Shown here: piece by piece, positions 1 through 46,573 of the stretch
Layout of the letters: the number at the start of each line of letters is the position of its first letter
How positions within the stretch are numbered: the first letter of the stretch is position 1
NCBI GenBank assembly: GCA_025642075.2
Contig: JAODUO010000430.1
Coordinates: forward strand, 263,501 to 327,500
Source of the DNA: Ridgeia piscesae
Taxonomy: Eukaryota; Annelida; Polychaeta; Sabellida; Siboglinidae
Direction: 5' to 3'
DNA: 64,000 nt
Position numbers and translations under genes: made by a program
The notes under the pieces: model-generated
The model's input: only the letters and a program-made list of their open reading frames with translations
Databases searched by the model: none
Told to the model about the DNA's origin: nothing

Positions 1-406
1 AATGACTTAGCCTAGCTGGCCAGAGCATGTATAGTGAGTGACACACGTGGTCAATGTACAAGTCAGAACATGTCACTGATGGAACTGGTCAATAAATAAT
101 GCAATTTGTTTAATTTATTCCAAACTTGGTTCATTGATGTTATCTATTGTTAAGCCTGTGTCTGTGTTTGGCCATAAATGTCAGCATCACTAACAGTGTG
201 TATGCGTTTCTACTTGGTTGGTAATGAATGACACCTTCCCGTTGTGTACAGAATCGTGCATAAATGCATATGTAGGAGATGTCGTGAGGGCAGAAGTGTC
301 TAACAGTGGGGAGAACTGGAGTGTCCATTCAATGTCCAGTTTCACCCAGTTCTTAATGCGGGATAATCTTTGAACCAGTGCAAATTGTCCAGGTAGACAT
401 ACATCT

Positions 407-474
407 TTGTGTGTGTGTGTGTGCGTGCGTGCGTGCGTGTGCGTGCGTGCAGTGCGTGTGTGCGTGCGTGTGCG

Positions 475-523
<49 letters not shown>

Positions 524-540
524 TGTGGTGTGTGTGTGCA
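407..540. repeat. TG/TGCG microsatellite
   Basis: Alternating TG and TGCG units, pure TGCG at 476-525. All overlapping open frames are repeat shadows. Confidence 0.95.
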
Positions 541-589
541 TATACAATCCAACCTAAAGAACGTAGAGTGGAGCATTGCTCCAGTTCAG

Positions 590-800
590 CTGTATGAATG
601 AGTATCTGGCTACAGACAGTGGTGGATATTTGTACGAGCATCCATCACGCATTGATAGCAACATGGCTGGATGTCCCAGAGAAGTTGAGATGGTGTTTGA
701 TTGAATAAAACAGGTCTGTCAGGAACTAAAGTATAAAATGCTTTGAACAGTCCTGATTACTGAGCACTGGATACTGCACTGTAGAAGAATGTACCTTTTT
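590..800 (+). mobile_element. SINE-like interspersed repeat, copy 1
   Basis: It shares AGTGGTGGATAT, CCCAGAGAAGTTGAGATGGT, GCTTTGA and GGATACTGC in order with 15358-15535. The tail resembles the widespread SINE/LINE 3' motif GCGCTTTGAG...CTATATAA. Confidence 0.65.
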
Positions 801-3429
801 AGTTTAAATGTGCACAGAATTTATAATATTTTTTACACTCAAATTTTTGCTTATCCATTTACGTTTTCACTCTAATTTGTACGCAGCCAAAAAACTACCT
901 GTCCAAATGATGGACGGTCGGATCTCTAGATAACCCTATGATTTCACCCAATCTCGTTCAGGGAAATGCTCACCATGTTTATGGTAGTTGTAAGCAGGAC
1001 TAATTGAAGATGAATGTCATAAAACATATTGAGGATATGTGCAAGATATGTGCACCGATGCATGTATGAATGAACACACCTTGCTGCACTCACAGAGGCT
1101 CTCAAGCATTTGTACTCTTTTATAATAAATTGTTTTGACGTCAGTGTAACTTGTTTCTAGTGCAGGATCAGTTGCATGTGCGTTTGTTCAGTTACTGGTT
1201 TGTGAATTTGTGTAAAATTTATGTGTACTGAATGTGAATAACATTAGGTGTTATTTCTGTTGACATTGTACATTGATGGCTTTTTCTAGGAAGTTTAAAT
1301 TTTTGCAAAATGTAGTTTACGTTTTACCCACAATTGAGTTCATGGAGGAACTGGATTTCAGGGCATGTATGAGGGTTATATTATCACAACTGAATTGCCA
1401 GCTGGCAGATATAAAATTACCACAAAGCATGACATATTTCTAAGTTTCATACATCAAACCAATGACATCGGTTTTATGTTGTGAATCACTGTTTGGAATT
1501 CATCACTCGTGTGCGAGCGATTTTGGCACCTTTCATGCACTTAATTACTGTTAATTGGTTTATCACAGCTTGTTGGGTCACATCGTTTGATGAACATTCC
1601 TGGCAATGGGGCGACTATGGAGTATTTTCAGATCAGTGTGTAATTGGATTATATTTCACATATGACCGGATCTTTTACACTATGACAGGGTATATTCATT
1701 AGGATTAGGAATGCTGATGCATTTGGTGAGGTAGTCAGGGACAGGAGTAGCTTGTAGTGGGAGGTCTGTAGACTACAAATGTCACGGCTGTGACTGAGTA
1801 GAAGTTTTGCTCCATTGCACTATAAGTGACTATCAGAGTTGAAAACACACTGGGTAGTAGATTAACAAACTAACTTTTGGGAGTAAATTCATTTAAAATA
1901 AATAAATATACTCTTGCACAGCACCAAATCTGGTTACAACTGTTCATGGGCTTTACACGTACATGTAGTAGATATGTAGATATTAAAATAATTACTTAAA
2001 TGTGTGACTAAAATTATCACTGCATTATCAACTTGTCGAATAAACACTCTCGTAAAATTAACATATAGACAAATAAAAATATAGACTGCTAAAAGACATA
2101 CCTAGATCTAAAATGTAATTTAAGAAGTTAGAATTAAAATATCATCACAAATTCACAGTCACAAATTCACAGTTCACATATTGTCACTGCAACAGTTGAA
2201 AATATAATATTTATATATATATATACAGTGTTTTAATCCTGTGTTGAAAGAAAATTTTCAGAAATTCTAATGTAATCCCACCAACTGTTTTGCATATCAA
2301 ACATACAAGATGTAAGACCACAATAACGTGCTCGTCTGCCATTACCTGACCAAAGTGTATCCTAAAGAAATAGCATTATGTAGGTTGTCTGAATTTCTGT
2401 GAGGACATAATTTATGTAGTGCTAGAAATGATGTAAAATTATGTCAGATAACAGACAGTGTTTGTCTGCATTTGATACATGTGTCATTTAGATTTCTGAT
2501 GTCATCTGATTCTAGCAGGAATTAAGGGGTGTCAGGTTGAAACGTGGTTAGAAGGACTCCGAAGTATTAGAATTTAACGAATTTTCCACAGCACATCTAC
2601 CAGTGGAGGATAAATATGGTGTGAAATATTTGATAACAGGTCTATTTTAATTCGATAGGAAATGAAGGAAACATTATAATGGCAGCCTATGGAAACCGCA
2701 AATATGGCCTTAGAACCGTATGCAGATATGACAACCAGTCTGGCTGATGTACACAATTTCTGTCTCATGAAGACCAAAATTGAGCTCATACGTGTAAAAC
2801 ACCTCATTCCACATGTGCAGGATTTCTTGTGCTCCAGTAATGTGGCAAGGTTGACAGATTTATTCAGAAAAACTGTAATGGACAACCGGGCTTGTTACAT
2901 GCGGCAGTTACTGAGTCTGAGATAAGATTTACACTTGACAGGCCTGAAGCTATGTCGAACTCAAGTGCAAGTGCTGAAACATTGTACATAAACTTCTCCA
3001 ATGTACTTGATCCAAGCCTTATGCGTGAGCCTGCTTGCTTGTTACAGAGTAATAACATAAACAAAATGTGCAGATTTAAGCTCCTGTCCCATTAGAGCTA
3101 GACTCAGCATTGAACTTCACAACATCCGTGTTATGAATTATTTAATGCATACCATGAATCGTCATAATTGTATATGCTGTCTGTATTGACAGGATGACCA
3201 CAAGTCCACAGAGACCCTGTGTACTCGTAGATGCTTCACAAAACACACCTAGCGGATGCAAAACGAATACCGGTAGTTCCGATTGTTTATGACATTAGTT
3301 TCTACACGGATGTTGCAAAGCGGATGACGCTCACCTAAAACATCTGTGAAATTCAATATTGGATGAAGTCTTTGGTAAACAGGTCCAATCAGTGCAAATG
3401 ATTGGATATGATATATGATCAGTGTCACT

Positions 3430-4611
3430 TAGTTTTGTGTGTTTATTGTGTTTGTAATCAAATGTATGTTTGTTGTGTGTTTCTAATGTGGTTTGTTGTG
3501 TTTATTATGTGTGTTTATTATGTGTTTGTAATGTGTGTTTGTTGTGTGTTTCTATTGTGTGTTTGTAACGTGTGGTTGCAACACGTGTTTGTTGTGTGTT
3601 TGTACTGTGTGTTTGTTGTGTGTTCTAATGTTTGTTGTGTGTTCTAATGTGTATTTATTGTGTGTTCTGATGTGTGTTTGTTGTATGTCTAATGTGTGTC
3701 TGTTGCATGTTTGTTATGTGTTTCAACTGTGTGTCTGTTGTGTGTTTACTGTGTGTTTTTAATGTGTGTTTCTTGTGTGTTCTGATGTGTGTTTATTGTG
3801 TGTTCTGATGTGTGTTCGTTGTGTGTTCTGATGTGTGTTCGTTGTGTGTTCAAATGTGTGTTTGTTGTGTGTTCTGATGTGTGTTTGTTGTGTGTTCTGG
3901 TGTGTGTTTGTTGTGTGTTCTGATGTGTGTTCGTTGTGTATTCAAATGTGTGTTTGTTGTGTGTTCTGATGTGTGTTTGTTGTGTGTTCTGATGTGTGTT
4001 CGTTGTGTGTTCTAATGTGTGTTTGTTGTGTGTTGTGATGTGTGTTTGTTGTGTGTTCTGATGTGTTTTCTGAAGTGTGTTTGTTGTGTGTTCTGATGTG
4101 TGTTTGTTGTGTGTTTGTTGTGTGTTCTAATGTATGTTTGTTGTGTGTTGTGATGTATGTTTGTTGTGTGTTCTGATGTGTGTTCGTTGTGTGTTCTAAT
4201 GTGTGTTTGTTGTGTGTTCTGATGTGTGTTCGTTGTGTGTTCTGATATGTGTTTGTTGTGTGTTCTAATGTGTGTTTGTTGTGTGTTCTGATGTGTGTTC
4301 GTTGTGTGTTCTGATGTGTGTTTGTTGTGTGTTCTGATGTGTGTTCTGAAGTGTATTTGTTGTGTGTTCTGATGTGTGTTCGTTGTGTGTTCTAATGTGT
4401 GTTTGTTGTGTGTTCTGATGTGTGTTCGTTGTGTGTTCTGATGTGTGTTCTGAAGTGTATTTGTTGTGTGTTCTGATGTGTGTTTGTTGTGTGTTTGTTG
4501 TGTGTTTGTTGTGTGTTCTGATGTGTGTTCTGAAGTGTATTTGTTGTGTGTTCTGATGTGTGTTTGTTGTGTGTTTGTTGTGTGTTCTAATGTGTGTTTG
4601 TTGTGCTGTAG
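3430..4611 (+). repeat. 23-bp GT-rich minisatellite ending at an acceptor
   Basis: Repeats of CTGATGTGTGTTTGTTG followed by TGTGTT, degenerate on the left and regular from about 3770. The last unit runs straight into the acceptor GTGCTGTAG of the P-loop exon. Confidence 0.92.
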
Positions 4612-37992
<33,381 letters not shown>

Positions 37993-38442
37993 ATGTGACT
38001 GTAATATTATAGGCCTTTTTGACTTTTTTGTAAAATTCTAAGCCCGCAGTGACTAACGGAAAGGATTGAGTTACACATAAAAAGTTTGTAATGATTGCAG
38101 GTGAATTTAGAAGAAAGTGATTTTTAATGTAAAAAATATAAAATGGGTGTGTAGGTGTGCTTATTGTGAGTGGTCCACCTGTGTTATTTTAATGATAAAT
38201 TTGAACACACCATCATTTTGATACTCCTTTAGCTGCATTCTTACTTGTGTTTTAATTCATCTCTGTCACTGTGATTATCTAGTAAAATAACCTGCAAAAC
38301 TAACTTTTAAAGTATCCAGTCTTTGTTTCAAAGGTACCCCAATTTTTTCAAAAGGTACTTATGCACCAAATCAAGCTGATTGCATTTGAATCAGCAGACA
38401 AATTAAACACCTAAAACATTTAACATACTTGTTTGTTTACCG

Positions 38443-38694
38443 ATGGTTCATCTCCCTTGCAGCCTGCTGGGTCTGTTGGATGACCGTCCACTGACCGACT
38501 GGACAGTGGAAGACCTGGCTGACCGCTTGACCCGTCTGTCCGAGTTCATTCACCAGCTGCATGCGCGGGTGTGCTGTGTGCTACAGCGCAAATATGGCAG
38601 TGTACTGTCAAACAAGGACCTCACATCAGGTCTCAGCGACGAGGTCATAGGTCAATTTGTGGCCATACGACCCATCTTTGATAAGCTGGAGAAG
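38443..38694 (+). CDS. ZW10: ZW10 exon 1 (N-terminal helix)
   Basis: It starts MVHLPCSLLGLLDD and continues TVEDLADRLTRLSEFI to KLEK. EDL..RL.RL and the later KY keep the human spacing. Donor GTGAGA. The start codon lies 20 bp before a possible exon boundary at 38463. Confidence 0.88.
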
Positions 38695-41600
38695 GTGAGA
38701 ATATCTTGCAGTAGATATGCAAGATTTTCAGTGTTCTTCTGTGTTCTTTTGTGACATCTGTATTGTTTTTTATTTCAGTCTCGGTGTAAATCCATGTGAC
38801 GTTTTCATTGGCTAACTGGCATATGATATTCCTGTTCCACTCAAGTGTTGTCATCTGCAGACTCTAAAATACATCTATGTCAAAAAAGATGCATTGTTTT
38901 AAGAAATGCCTAGCATCAAAGGTATTTGCACTTTGACGGTGGACAATTAGTTTGTAGTTCTAATTTTCTTTTAGCAGTTCCGCAATAAAACATATTCTTT
39001 TCACAATAAAAAACTAGTCTTATCAAGCAGGAATAAAGAATTTAGTTATTTTTAATATATATTTAATTATTATTATTATTCCATGTAATCATTATGCAGC
39101 CATAGTGTCCTGTGATTGGGTGAAGGCCTCAGCGCACAAATATATCTAAATATTATGCAGTTTCTTCTTCTCTCAGATACTGGACGGGACCATTTGCAGG
39201 GCGTTTAAAGTCCAACGAGAATTTGTGAGTCCACTGGCATAAACACCAGACAGAAGGCACCACTGGCTTTTAATGTCTATTCCGAAAGACACAGGCACAA
39301 ATTTGTTAACAATAATTAGTGGAATTTTATTGCAGTTAACTAAAGCATTTTATCTTGTGAAAAACCGTGACAAGTGCATGTCATCTTTGCTGTAGTTGAT
39401 TCACTTCCACACGAGAGAGACGGACCTGGCAGACCAGTTGTCTGAGTACAACGCCATGTTGCAAATGGCCGACACGTTCCTTAGGCTCCATCATCTCTTC
39501 CAAGAACTCGAACTACAGCTGACCCGTTACGCCTTCACCAAGGTCATTGAAGGTCTTGTGACGGTTCACGCATTGCTTGCTTCACTTGAAGCTGAGCAGG
39601 AGCTTGAACGCAATGTCATCACCGTGTTCCACACTGAGGCTTGTATCTTGAGGGAGAAGTCGTTATTTGAAATGAGCGAGTTGTGGAAAGCGTCGTTCCG
39701 ATGGACGTTTCCAAGCCGAGTTCGAAAGGGAGTGAATCGGTCGCGACAGCCGACGACGTTGGAGTTGTGTTGCCGTGGCGACACTGTCAAAGAGAGGCTG
39801 CAATGTGCTGTTCGGGCGATGCACACAACTGGAATGCTTGAGTCGCGGCTGAAGAGTTTCAGTGAAGCATTGGTCAGCAATTTTGTTAAAATCGCTGTCA
39901 GTGACCGCAGCGCAGTATTCGAGACGCCCGATACAACAGACACGTACATTGTTCACCTGGTCATTGCCGAAACATCGGACCATTCCTTGAGACGGACTTG
40001 CGTGCCACCGGTCGAAACATTCCACAAACTGGAACAGCTGTTCCGCTTTTTGCACACTGCCTTGCATGGAATTGTTGTCGTGAACGACGAGAGCGGAGAC
40101 AACGTTATGAAACTGACTCTGGTTGAACAGATCGGCGATGTGCTCACGCCAAAACTGTTCGACTGCATCTACAGCGAGTGCTTATCGCTGGCCATGCCTC
40201 GCTGCGGCCGACAGTGGGGTGTTTTCTGTGATATCATGTCGGCGATCGAGCGATTCCAGACGACGCTGACGTCACTGGGGTTCATGTCATCGCGTCATCG
40301 TCGGCTCACGGACTACCTCAGCAGTGTCAAGGTTCTCTTCACAAGTGTCAAGAGTGAGGATCTACTGCGTCGAGCTCACGACTTTGTGACACAGGATCTG
40401 CTTGTGTCGACACAGATCTCCAGCGACTGTCCCCTCGGGGCGTCGTTGAAGTCGGAAGAGGCTGCGGCTGACGGGGAGAGGGAGGGATTTGTGAGGACGT
40501 GTCGGGAGGAAACGGGAACAGTCAACTACCGTCTTCCCAGTTGTCGGATCAGGTCAGTGTCAAAGTCAGTCCATCAGCATTGTAGACATACATACCACAT
40601 TATTTTGGTAGAATCTGCATTTTCGATTTCAAAATTATGGATGAATTTGTGTAAGTTTCTTTAATAGTTATCCATTTACTAGTAAATATTTTGATTGCCT
40701 TTTATATAACTACAAAGTGTATGAACGTCAAGCAAAATCCAATGCATTTTATCAGAAATCTTGCGTACAAAATATTAGCCTTTCAACAGTCATATGTTTG
40801 TCATTTGTTGCATTGTGTTTGGGTGTAATGAAGACAAGAGATTGTATCCTTTATCTTGACTTAAAGTACCGGGTAACTCCGTATTTAGATTGCAGTTGAT
40901 AGTGACATTTGTGATGAACCATTGATATGGTTCTTAAGTAACTGTATCCCCCGGTAGTAGTTATAATGTTATACTCAGATACAGCTGGGTTGTATTTATA
41001 TGTATATATAATGTTAATTTCAGACAAAAAGTCCATATGTATACATAAAATAAAAATAAAATAAAAAAAGTACAATACATACAATAAATAAGTAGGTAAT
41101 AAAATAAATAAATTGGTCATAAAAAATTGAATAGGTGTTAAAACTAATTATTAAAAATAGTGTACAATACAAATATCACAGGTATGATTGGGAGGTTCAG
41201 TATTTGGACATAAAAGGCTAAATATGGATGAACGAATTGAACAGTTTAATGTTGGTGCAAGCACAAAACTTGCACTTTCTGATTAAAGTCGCCTTTAAAG
41301 TGACAAAGGGGAGCAATCAAAATGATTCAAAAACTTAGGAATATTAGTTATGAAATGCGTCTAAAAGAATGTGGTTTAACAACGCTAGAAGCCAGGAGAT
41401 TGAGAGGAGATCAGATTGAGGTGTTTAAAATATTGAATGGGCATGAAAATGTTGACAGAAATATTTGTTTCTCGGTTAAGGAAGAGAGAAGGACTAGAGG
41501 ACATGGAGTTACATTAGCAAAGAAGCAGTGTAGACTAGATATTAGAAAATGCTAATTTTCACAAAGAACAATAAACGAATGGAACAGATTATCAGCTGAT

Positions 41601-44600
41601 TGTGTAGGTGCTAGTAGTGTTAATATATTTAAAAATAAAATTGACATACCTAAGAAGGGCGGGGTATACTTAGATAGATAGGTTGGACTCTCGATAAGCC
41701 AAAAGACTTCCTTGTCCACCTGCCATCTGGAGTTGATTCTCAAGGTGGCAATCTTGTTGTATATTGTTAAAATGTCCTTGTGTTTGTGTGACAGTGACGC
41801 AGTGAGACGTCTGGCGGCCCTGGCCTATGACACGCTGAGGGAGGCACTGGCCGGCAGCAGAGAGTGTGCCGTCCACCTCGGCCACTCCGTCCACCGCATG
41901 TTTGACCTCTACTGCGAGGTCGTGCCCTCTCACCATGGCGAGAAACTCTCCACCCTCCCCCTGCTGGCCGGTGTGTGAAGCAGTGTACTGATTTATTCAA
42001 ATATAGCTGAAAAGACTATATATAATATTATAAAACGATAATTTATTGTTTAACAATTTACAATGTAAATATTATATGTACAGTTGAATGTTGTGTGTGT
42101 ATTCCAATTTTTCAATAGTTTGACTCTGAGAACACATTTAAGTTGCCAGTTGTGATGTGAGTACAGGTGTTAATAGGCTTGAAAGTTGAATGATGCAGTA
42201 ACTTTTTAGTGAAGCCTTTTTATTTATAGAATTATATTTATTTATTAGTATGATTTCATGAAATTACTGATACTCTTGAAATATTTAATTTAAATTAATA
42301 AATGTTCATAACTCAAGGGTTATAAATCCAAAGGCATAAACTTGGACAGATTTAGACATCTTATAGACTATACAACTACATGACAATGCAACGCAATATC
42401 ATTTGATTATCCATTGAATGGAAATATGTGTGGAGCGTTCAGTAGAAAGATATAAAAAGTGCTAAAAATTAATAAAAAATAAACATTGTTTTATAACTGA
42501 AATGCAGTTGATTGGTTGCTGACATGTTGCTATGGTTACCTGCGACAGCCCTCCATCACAACAACTGCATGTTCGTGGCCCACCACCTCATCACGGTGGA
42601 CAAGATGTTCCAATGCAAGCAGTCGGTCAGTGGTCACGCTCCATCGACCTCGGACACGGGATACGTCGGCCAGCTGGTGGCCAAAGTGCGGAAGGCCGGG
42701 AACGAGGCCTTCACGGGTCACATCAATGCAACTAAGGGCCGCTTGAGGAGCGAGCTCGGTGGTGTGGAAAGTAGGTTTATATTTGAATTTGAATACATTC
42801 TGGTTTGTTTCCGGTAGAAACCAGCACTTGATTTGATCTGTAAGAGGTAACGTCTGTGTAGAGATGAGCTAATACACACCATATATTGCATTAGTTAACA
42901 GGACAGTAGCATTTCTTGTGGGACGAACAAAGGAAGAAAATATGTATTTGATCACATTTTGTTAATTGAAGCAGATCTTTAAAAATGACCACATTTGTGC
43001 ATTAAAGCTGTAGACAATGTGATTGCCCCACAAAGTGAAGAAACTGCAAGAACTCTGTTGCAAAAGAAACAGTATGCTTGAAACATATTTAGTTATTTCC
43101 AATTCACCTACCCTAGGTACACACAACGAGACCATTTATTTGGCAAAATGTTGTCAAGCAATAAAAATGACTCCTGAATGCGTGCATTTTGTTGTGTATA
43201 TTGTTGAAATTATAGTTCCAGAAGATTTTCATGGTGACAAAAACACAAGGGAAACTTGTTCCAGTGACACATCTATGCAGTAATAATTTAGTCTAGATGT
43301 CATACTGCAGTAGTAATTAGTTCACTTCTTTAACCGTCATCAACATTGCCAGCAAGTGCAAAGCTTGACGGATGTCATGCACATAGATGTGATTGTGACA
43401 TCGGCAAACCTGCATCATACTGTACACAACAATTTAGATATCGCAAAATATTAACCCCACATCTCAACTTTATCAGACATTCTGTTCAAAATAGGTCAGA
43501 TTTCATGTATGACAATTTCTCTCAATTGGACTGTTATGTTTCAGCGTTTGAGTGTGTAGCTGATGACAACGGTGTCGCAGCAACGGCTGCTGTCAGTAAC
43601 ATGTTGGACCACCTCCGGAGCATCAGTTCTCTCTGGCGAGACGTCCTGCCAACTAACACCTACTGCCGGGCAATTGGTGGGTTTACATTGTGCTCAATTC
43701 CCATTAATATTTTGTTTCAGTCGTTTTTAGTGATTACATATAGGTTGAGAGATAGACAACCAAGATGTGTGCTCTGTTTGAAGGTGGCCTAGTTCAGTTT
43801 AAGACCAGCAGTGTTGTGATTAATGCATAAACATAATATTAACAAAGTAACACAAATACAAAATATTTGTTTTTAAAGATATTTGTTGTCAAACTAATGT
43901 TTTAATTCAGAAATAAAAAAATAGTTATCTTCATGTGCCATCTTATATCAGAAGGTTGCTTTTAATGCATCTCTGCATCTTTGTGTCATGCCATTCTTAA
44001 AAGATCTTGTTTTATTTTCCCCATCTTTGCCTTACACATGTGTAGACAATTATTTAAAATTAGTATTAACCCTTCAGATCCTATGATGTATTAACAAAAT
44101 GTACACTGTTTCCTTCAGTATAATGATAAGTTTTCAAATGATTGTAACTCAGAAAATTACATAACAAAATACCCCTGTTGTATAGCATATAGACTGTGCT
44201 TTAAAAGTATGTAGAATGCAGTTTTCTAGTAGATAGCACCATAATAAGCATAGCATTAAGGTTCCGTTTGTCTGCGGGTGGTTGGCGATTATAACAGATC
44301 AACCTCGGGACCTAAACAATCACTTATCTCACTGTCATTTGCAGGGAGTTTACTGAATGCGGCGCTGACGAACATAATCAACTCGGTGCTGAGCATTGAG
44401 GAGTTCTCAGCCGACGACTGCGACCACCTTCACACGGTTCTCACCCTCGTTATCGATGTCGCTGCCGACTTCTTCCAAACCGAGGCTAGCAGTGCGAACC
44501 CACAGGTGACCCTACACGAATGCGTGTCGAACTGGCTGAGGTTCAAGGAGCTGGTGTTGTTTCTCGACTGCGGACTACAGGCCGTGGCAGACCGCTGGGC

Positions 44601-44718
44601 TGATGGGAAGGGACCGCTGGCACTGCATCTCACCGCGACTGAAGTGCGTCGACTCGTCACGGCCGTGTTTGAAAACACACGGAAACGAGACATGTTTCTG
44701 TCACGGTTGAAGATGTAG
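38443..44718 (+). CDS. ZW10: ZW10 kinetochore and vesicle-tethering protein
   Basis: Seven exons join in phase: 38443-38694, 39177-39224, 39396-40552, 41795-41970, 42549-42770, 43545-43676 and 44345-44718 (TAG). This gives 786 residues; human ZW10 has 779. Matching segments as recalled include EDLADRLTRL, LPSCRIS, HHNNCMFVAHHL, WRDVLPTNTYCRA and DRWADGKGPLA. ZW10 works in the RZZ complex at kinetochores, recruiting dynein and checkpoint proteins, and in the NRZ complex (with NAG/NBAS and RINT1) for Golgi-to-ER tethering. The ATG at 38443 fits the family start, but 38461-38462 is also an acceptor-like TTGCAG, so a spliced N-terminus is possible. Convergent with the LRRC74-like gene. Confidence 0.95.
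39177..39224 (+). CDS. ZW10: ZW10 exon 2
   Basis: A 48-nt exon encoding ILDGTICRAFKVQREF between CTCTCAG and GTGAGT, phase 0 on both sides. Its position matches the segment preceding the human TDLKQQLE helix. Confidence 0.85.
39396..40552 (+). CDS. ZW10: ZW10 exon 3 (large central exon)
   Basis: 1157 nt, by far the largest exon in the window. It runs from LIHFHTRETDLADQLSEYNA to YRLPSCRI plus AG. GC-rich third positions over the whole length support coding. It covers the central helical region that in other species contacts RINT1 or the RZZ partners. Donor GTCAGT. Confidence 0.96.
41300..41685 (+). mobile_element. Non-LTR (Jockey/CR1-type) C-terminal fragment
   Basis: A frame reads MIQKLRNISYEMRLKECGL, then LEARRLRGDQIEVFKILNG, and after a TAA at 41551 continues FSQR.INEWNRLSADCV. 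This is the common C-terminal end of reverse-transcriptase proteins, here without the enzyme and with a stop. It lies in the ZW10 intron before exon 4. Confidence 0.82.
41795..41970 (+). CDS. ZW10: ZW10 exon 4
   Basis: It encodes DAVRRLAALAYDTLREAL and ends VVPSHHGEKLSTLPLLA plus G, matching the human stretch VVPTYHKENLQKLPQLA. Acceptor GTGACAG, donor GTGTGT. A non-LTR fragment lies in the intron just upstream. Confidence 0.95.
42549..42770 (+). CDS. ZW10: ZW10 exon 5
   Basis: It encodes LHHNNCMFVAHHLITVDKMF, the best-conserved ZW10 signature, and ends RSELGGVE plus A. Acceptor GCGACAG, donor GTAGGT. Confidence 0.96.
43545..43676 (+). CDS. ZW10: ZW10 exon 6
   Basis: It encodes FECVADDNGVAATAAV and then LWRDVLPTNTYCRAI plus G. 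Acceptor GTTTCAG, donor GTGGGT. It matches the human WQDVLPVNIYCKAMG. Confidence 0.95.
44345..44718 (+). CDS. ZW10: ZW10 exon 7 (terminal)
   Basis: It encodes SLLNAALTNIINSVLSIEEF and later ADRWADGKGPLALHL, ending SRLKM then TAG at 44716-44718. The length after DRWADGKGP agrees with the human C-terminus. Confidence 0.96.
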
Positions 44719-45110
44719 AGAATTACGCGGAGGTGTAAGCAGTCAAAACTGTTACTGATGAAAGGTCAAAGGGGAAGAAACGGGATAGGTCAAATGGCAC
44801 CAGGCAGGACCAGACGAACAAGCATATCATTGAAATTGTGTAGATAAATTGTAAGGCGTATCATCAAGAATGTTGTGTATATAGCAATTATATATAGGAA
44901 AAGAAATGTTTCAACTTGTACGTGTTCTGTACAGGATAACAAATAGATATTATATGTTATGTAGTTGCAGTCGGTTACTGTTACATGCAAAACTGGTGTC
45001 TGCATTACAAAGGTAGTATAGTATACCTGTTACAGAGAGGTTTTGTCTCCTAGATATTTTATAGAGATCTTGTTATTTATAATTATTATCTATTTGGTGA
45101 TTGAGTAAGT

Positions 45111-45148
<38 letters not shown>

Positions 45149-45480
45149 AGAGAGAGGGGAGGGGGGAGGAGGGGAGGGAGGAGGTAGGGAGGGAAGGAGG
45201 GAGAGAGAGAAACAAAGAGAGTGAAAGGGAGGGAGAAAGAGAGACAGGAAAGAGAATGAGAGAAACATAACAAACACACGTGCACACACACGCACACACA
45301 CACACTCACACATACACATACACACACGGACAGAGTGAGGGAGAGCGAGGAAAAAGAACAATTGAGAGGAGAGAGAAACACGCACACGTGCGCGCACACA
45401 CACACACACACACATACGCGCGCACACGCACACACGCACACACACACACACACACACACAATAAAATTAATATGTGTGCC
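44719..45480 (+). repeat. ZW10 downstream region with GA and CA tracts
   Basis: After the ZW10 stop comes AT-rich sequence, then GA-rich DNA (about 45115-45270) and CA-rich DNA (about 45275-45460). Open frames here are shadows of these simple repeats. Confidence 0.8.
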
Positions 45481-45670
45481 AGAAAGGACAGGAATGTACA
45501 TATTTGTTTTATACCTTTGTCATTCACATGTACATATACATCTATGGTGCCAGGACCAACAGCTGTGGCATGGGCGGTGGAGCTGTAATATATCAGAGGC
45601 TGTATTTTTAAGCACTGCGAGAATTTAATTACTGAAAAGTTTGGAACAAATTTTATTTATCATGAATAAA
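45460..45670 (+). terminator. Candidate ZW10 polyadenylation signals
   Basis: AATAAA occurs at 45460-45465, at the end of a CA repeat, and again at 45665-45670. They lie 740-950 bp after the ZW10 stop. No nearer canonical signal was seen, so a 3' UTR containing the GA/CA repeats is plausible. Confidence 0.35.
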
Positions 45671-46559
45671 TATGTAGTCCAACTGTCCTTGTGTTGCTAT
45701 GTCCATGTTCATCTTTAAGAAGTGGTTTTATCAGTTTGCAATCACTAAAATTATGTAACGTATCGGGAGGTGCCTGTTTTTGCATCACCACATATTCCAG
45801 AAAAAATTACTTGGTCCAGTGGTGCCACCTGTTTTATTAATGCACATTATCGCTGTTGTGAGTATCAGAACCGTGCAGCATCATGGCTAATGTTGGGACA
45901 AACATATCTATCAAACAATTTTACATGGCTCAACATTGCTAATGCATCGTTACATAATGGATTGGTGGTGTTCTAAACATTAACTGTGGAGCTATATTAG
46001 TTGATAAGATTATTTATAGCAAACTTAGGTAGGTCAGCCAGGGAAAGTTACGTGAGCTTGAGGGGAGATAAACTGTAACATTAATCAAAAACAGTGTTAA
46101 AGTATTATATATCAGTATATAATTATATATATATATGGAATTAAGAACAGTAAAACTGAGCGTGGTTGACAGTATTCTCATTTATGAAAGCTAGACGTGT
46201 AAGTACATCTACATAAATATTCTTACTAGATAATTATATTATAAAAGTATAACTCTATTTATGTGGCGCATATGTATCCGTCCGGAGGCGCCACTGTAAC
46301 TTGATAACTCCGCCAGGTGTATTTTGAGTGAGCCAATCGAACAACGCCACCATGGTTCATTAGTTCATGACGTCTTACATAGAACAGTTTTTGCAGGTTC
46401 AAACCACACAGTCGCGCGTCCGTGGCAGCTACGTCGCAGTGTATTCGATTGGTTCTATGAGATAAACAGTGGTTAGTCCGTACATAATGTCTTTGTTGTT
46501 TGACCCACTGCTAATATCCTTTGTCGTATGTCCATTCGTGTGTGACGATTGATTTCGCG

Positions 46560-46573
46560 TCACGTGACGTCAC
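46560..46573. promoter_or_regulatory. Overlapping E-box and CRE
   Basis: CACGTGACGTCACG joins a perfect CACGTG to a perfect TGACGTCA in a CpG-rich patch; a TGACGTCT lies at 46368. Promoter-like, but no gene start was found beside it. Confidence 0.3.

Larger units (their letters stand above)
1..3430. other. Non-coding, 5' of first visible kinesin exon
   Basis: AT-rich intron or upstream DNA. It holds a TGCG/TG microsatellite (407-540), a SINE-like repeat (about 590-800) and a TA tract (2210). I found no kinesin N-terminal exon (expected VRVRP motif). Confidence 0.6.

Noticed and set aside
2689..2925. Possible kinesin N-terminal or other coding exon
   Set aside because: A 78-codon frame with no family resemblance and no VRVRP-type motif; splice context weak.
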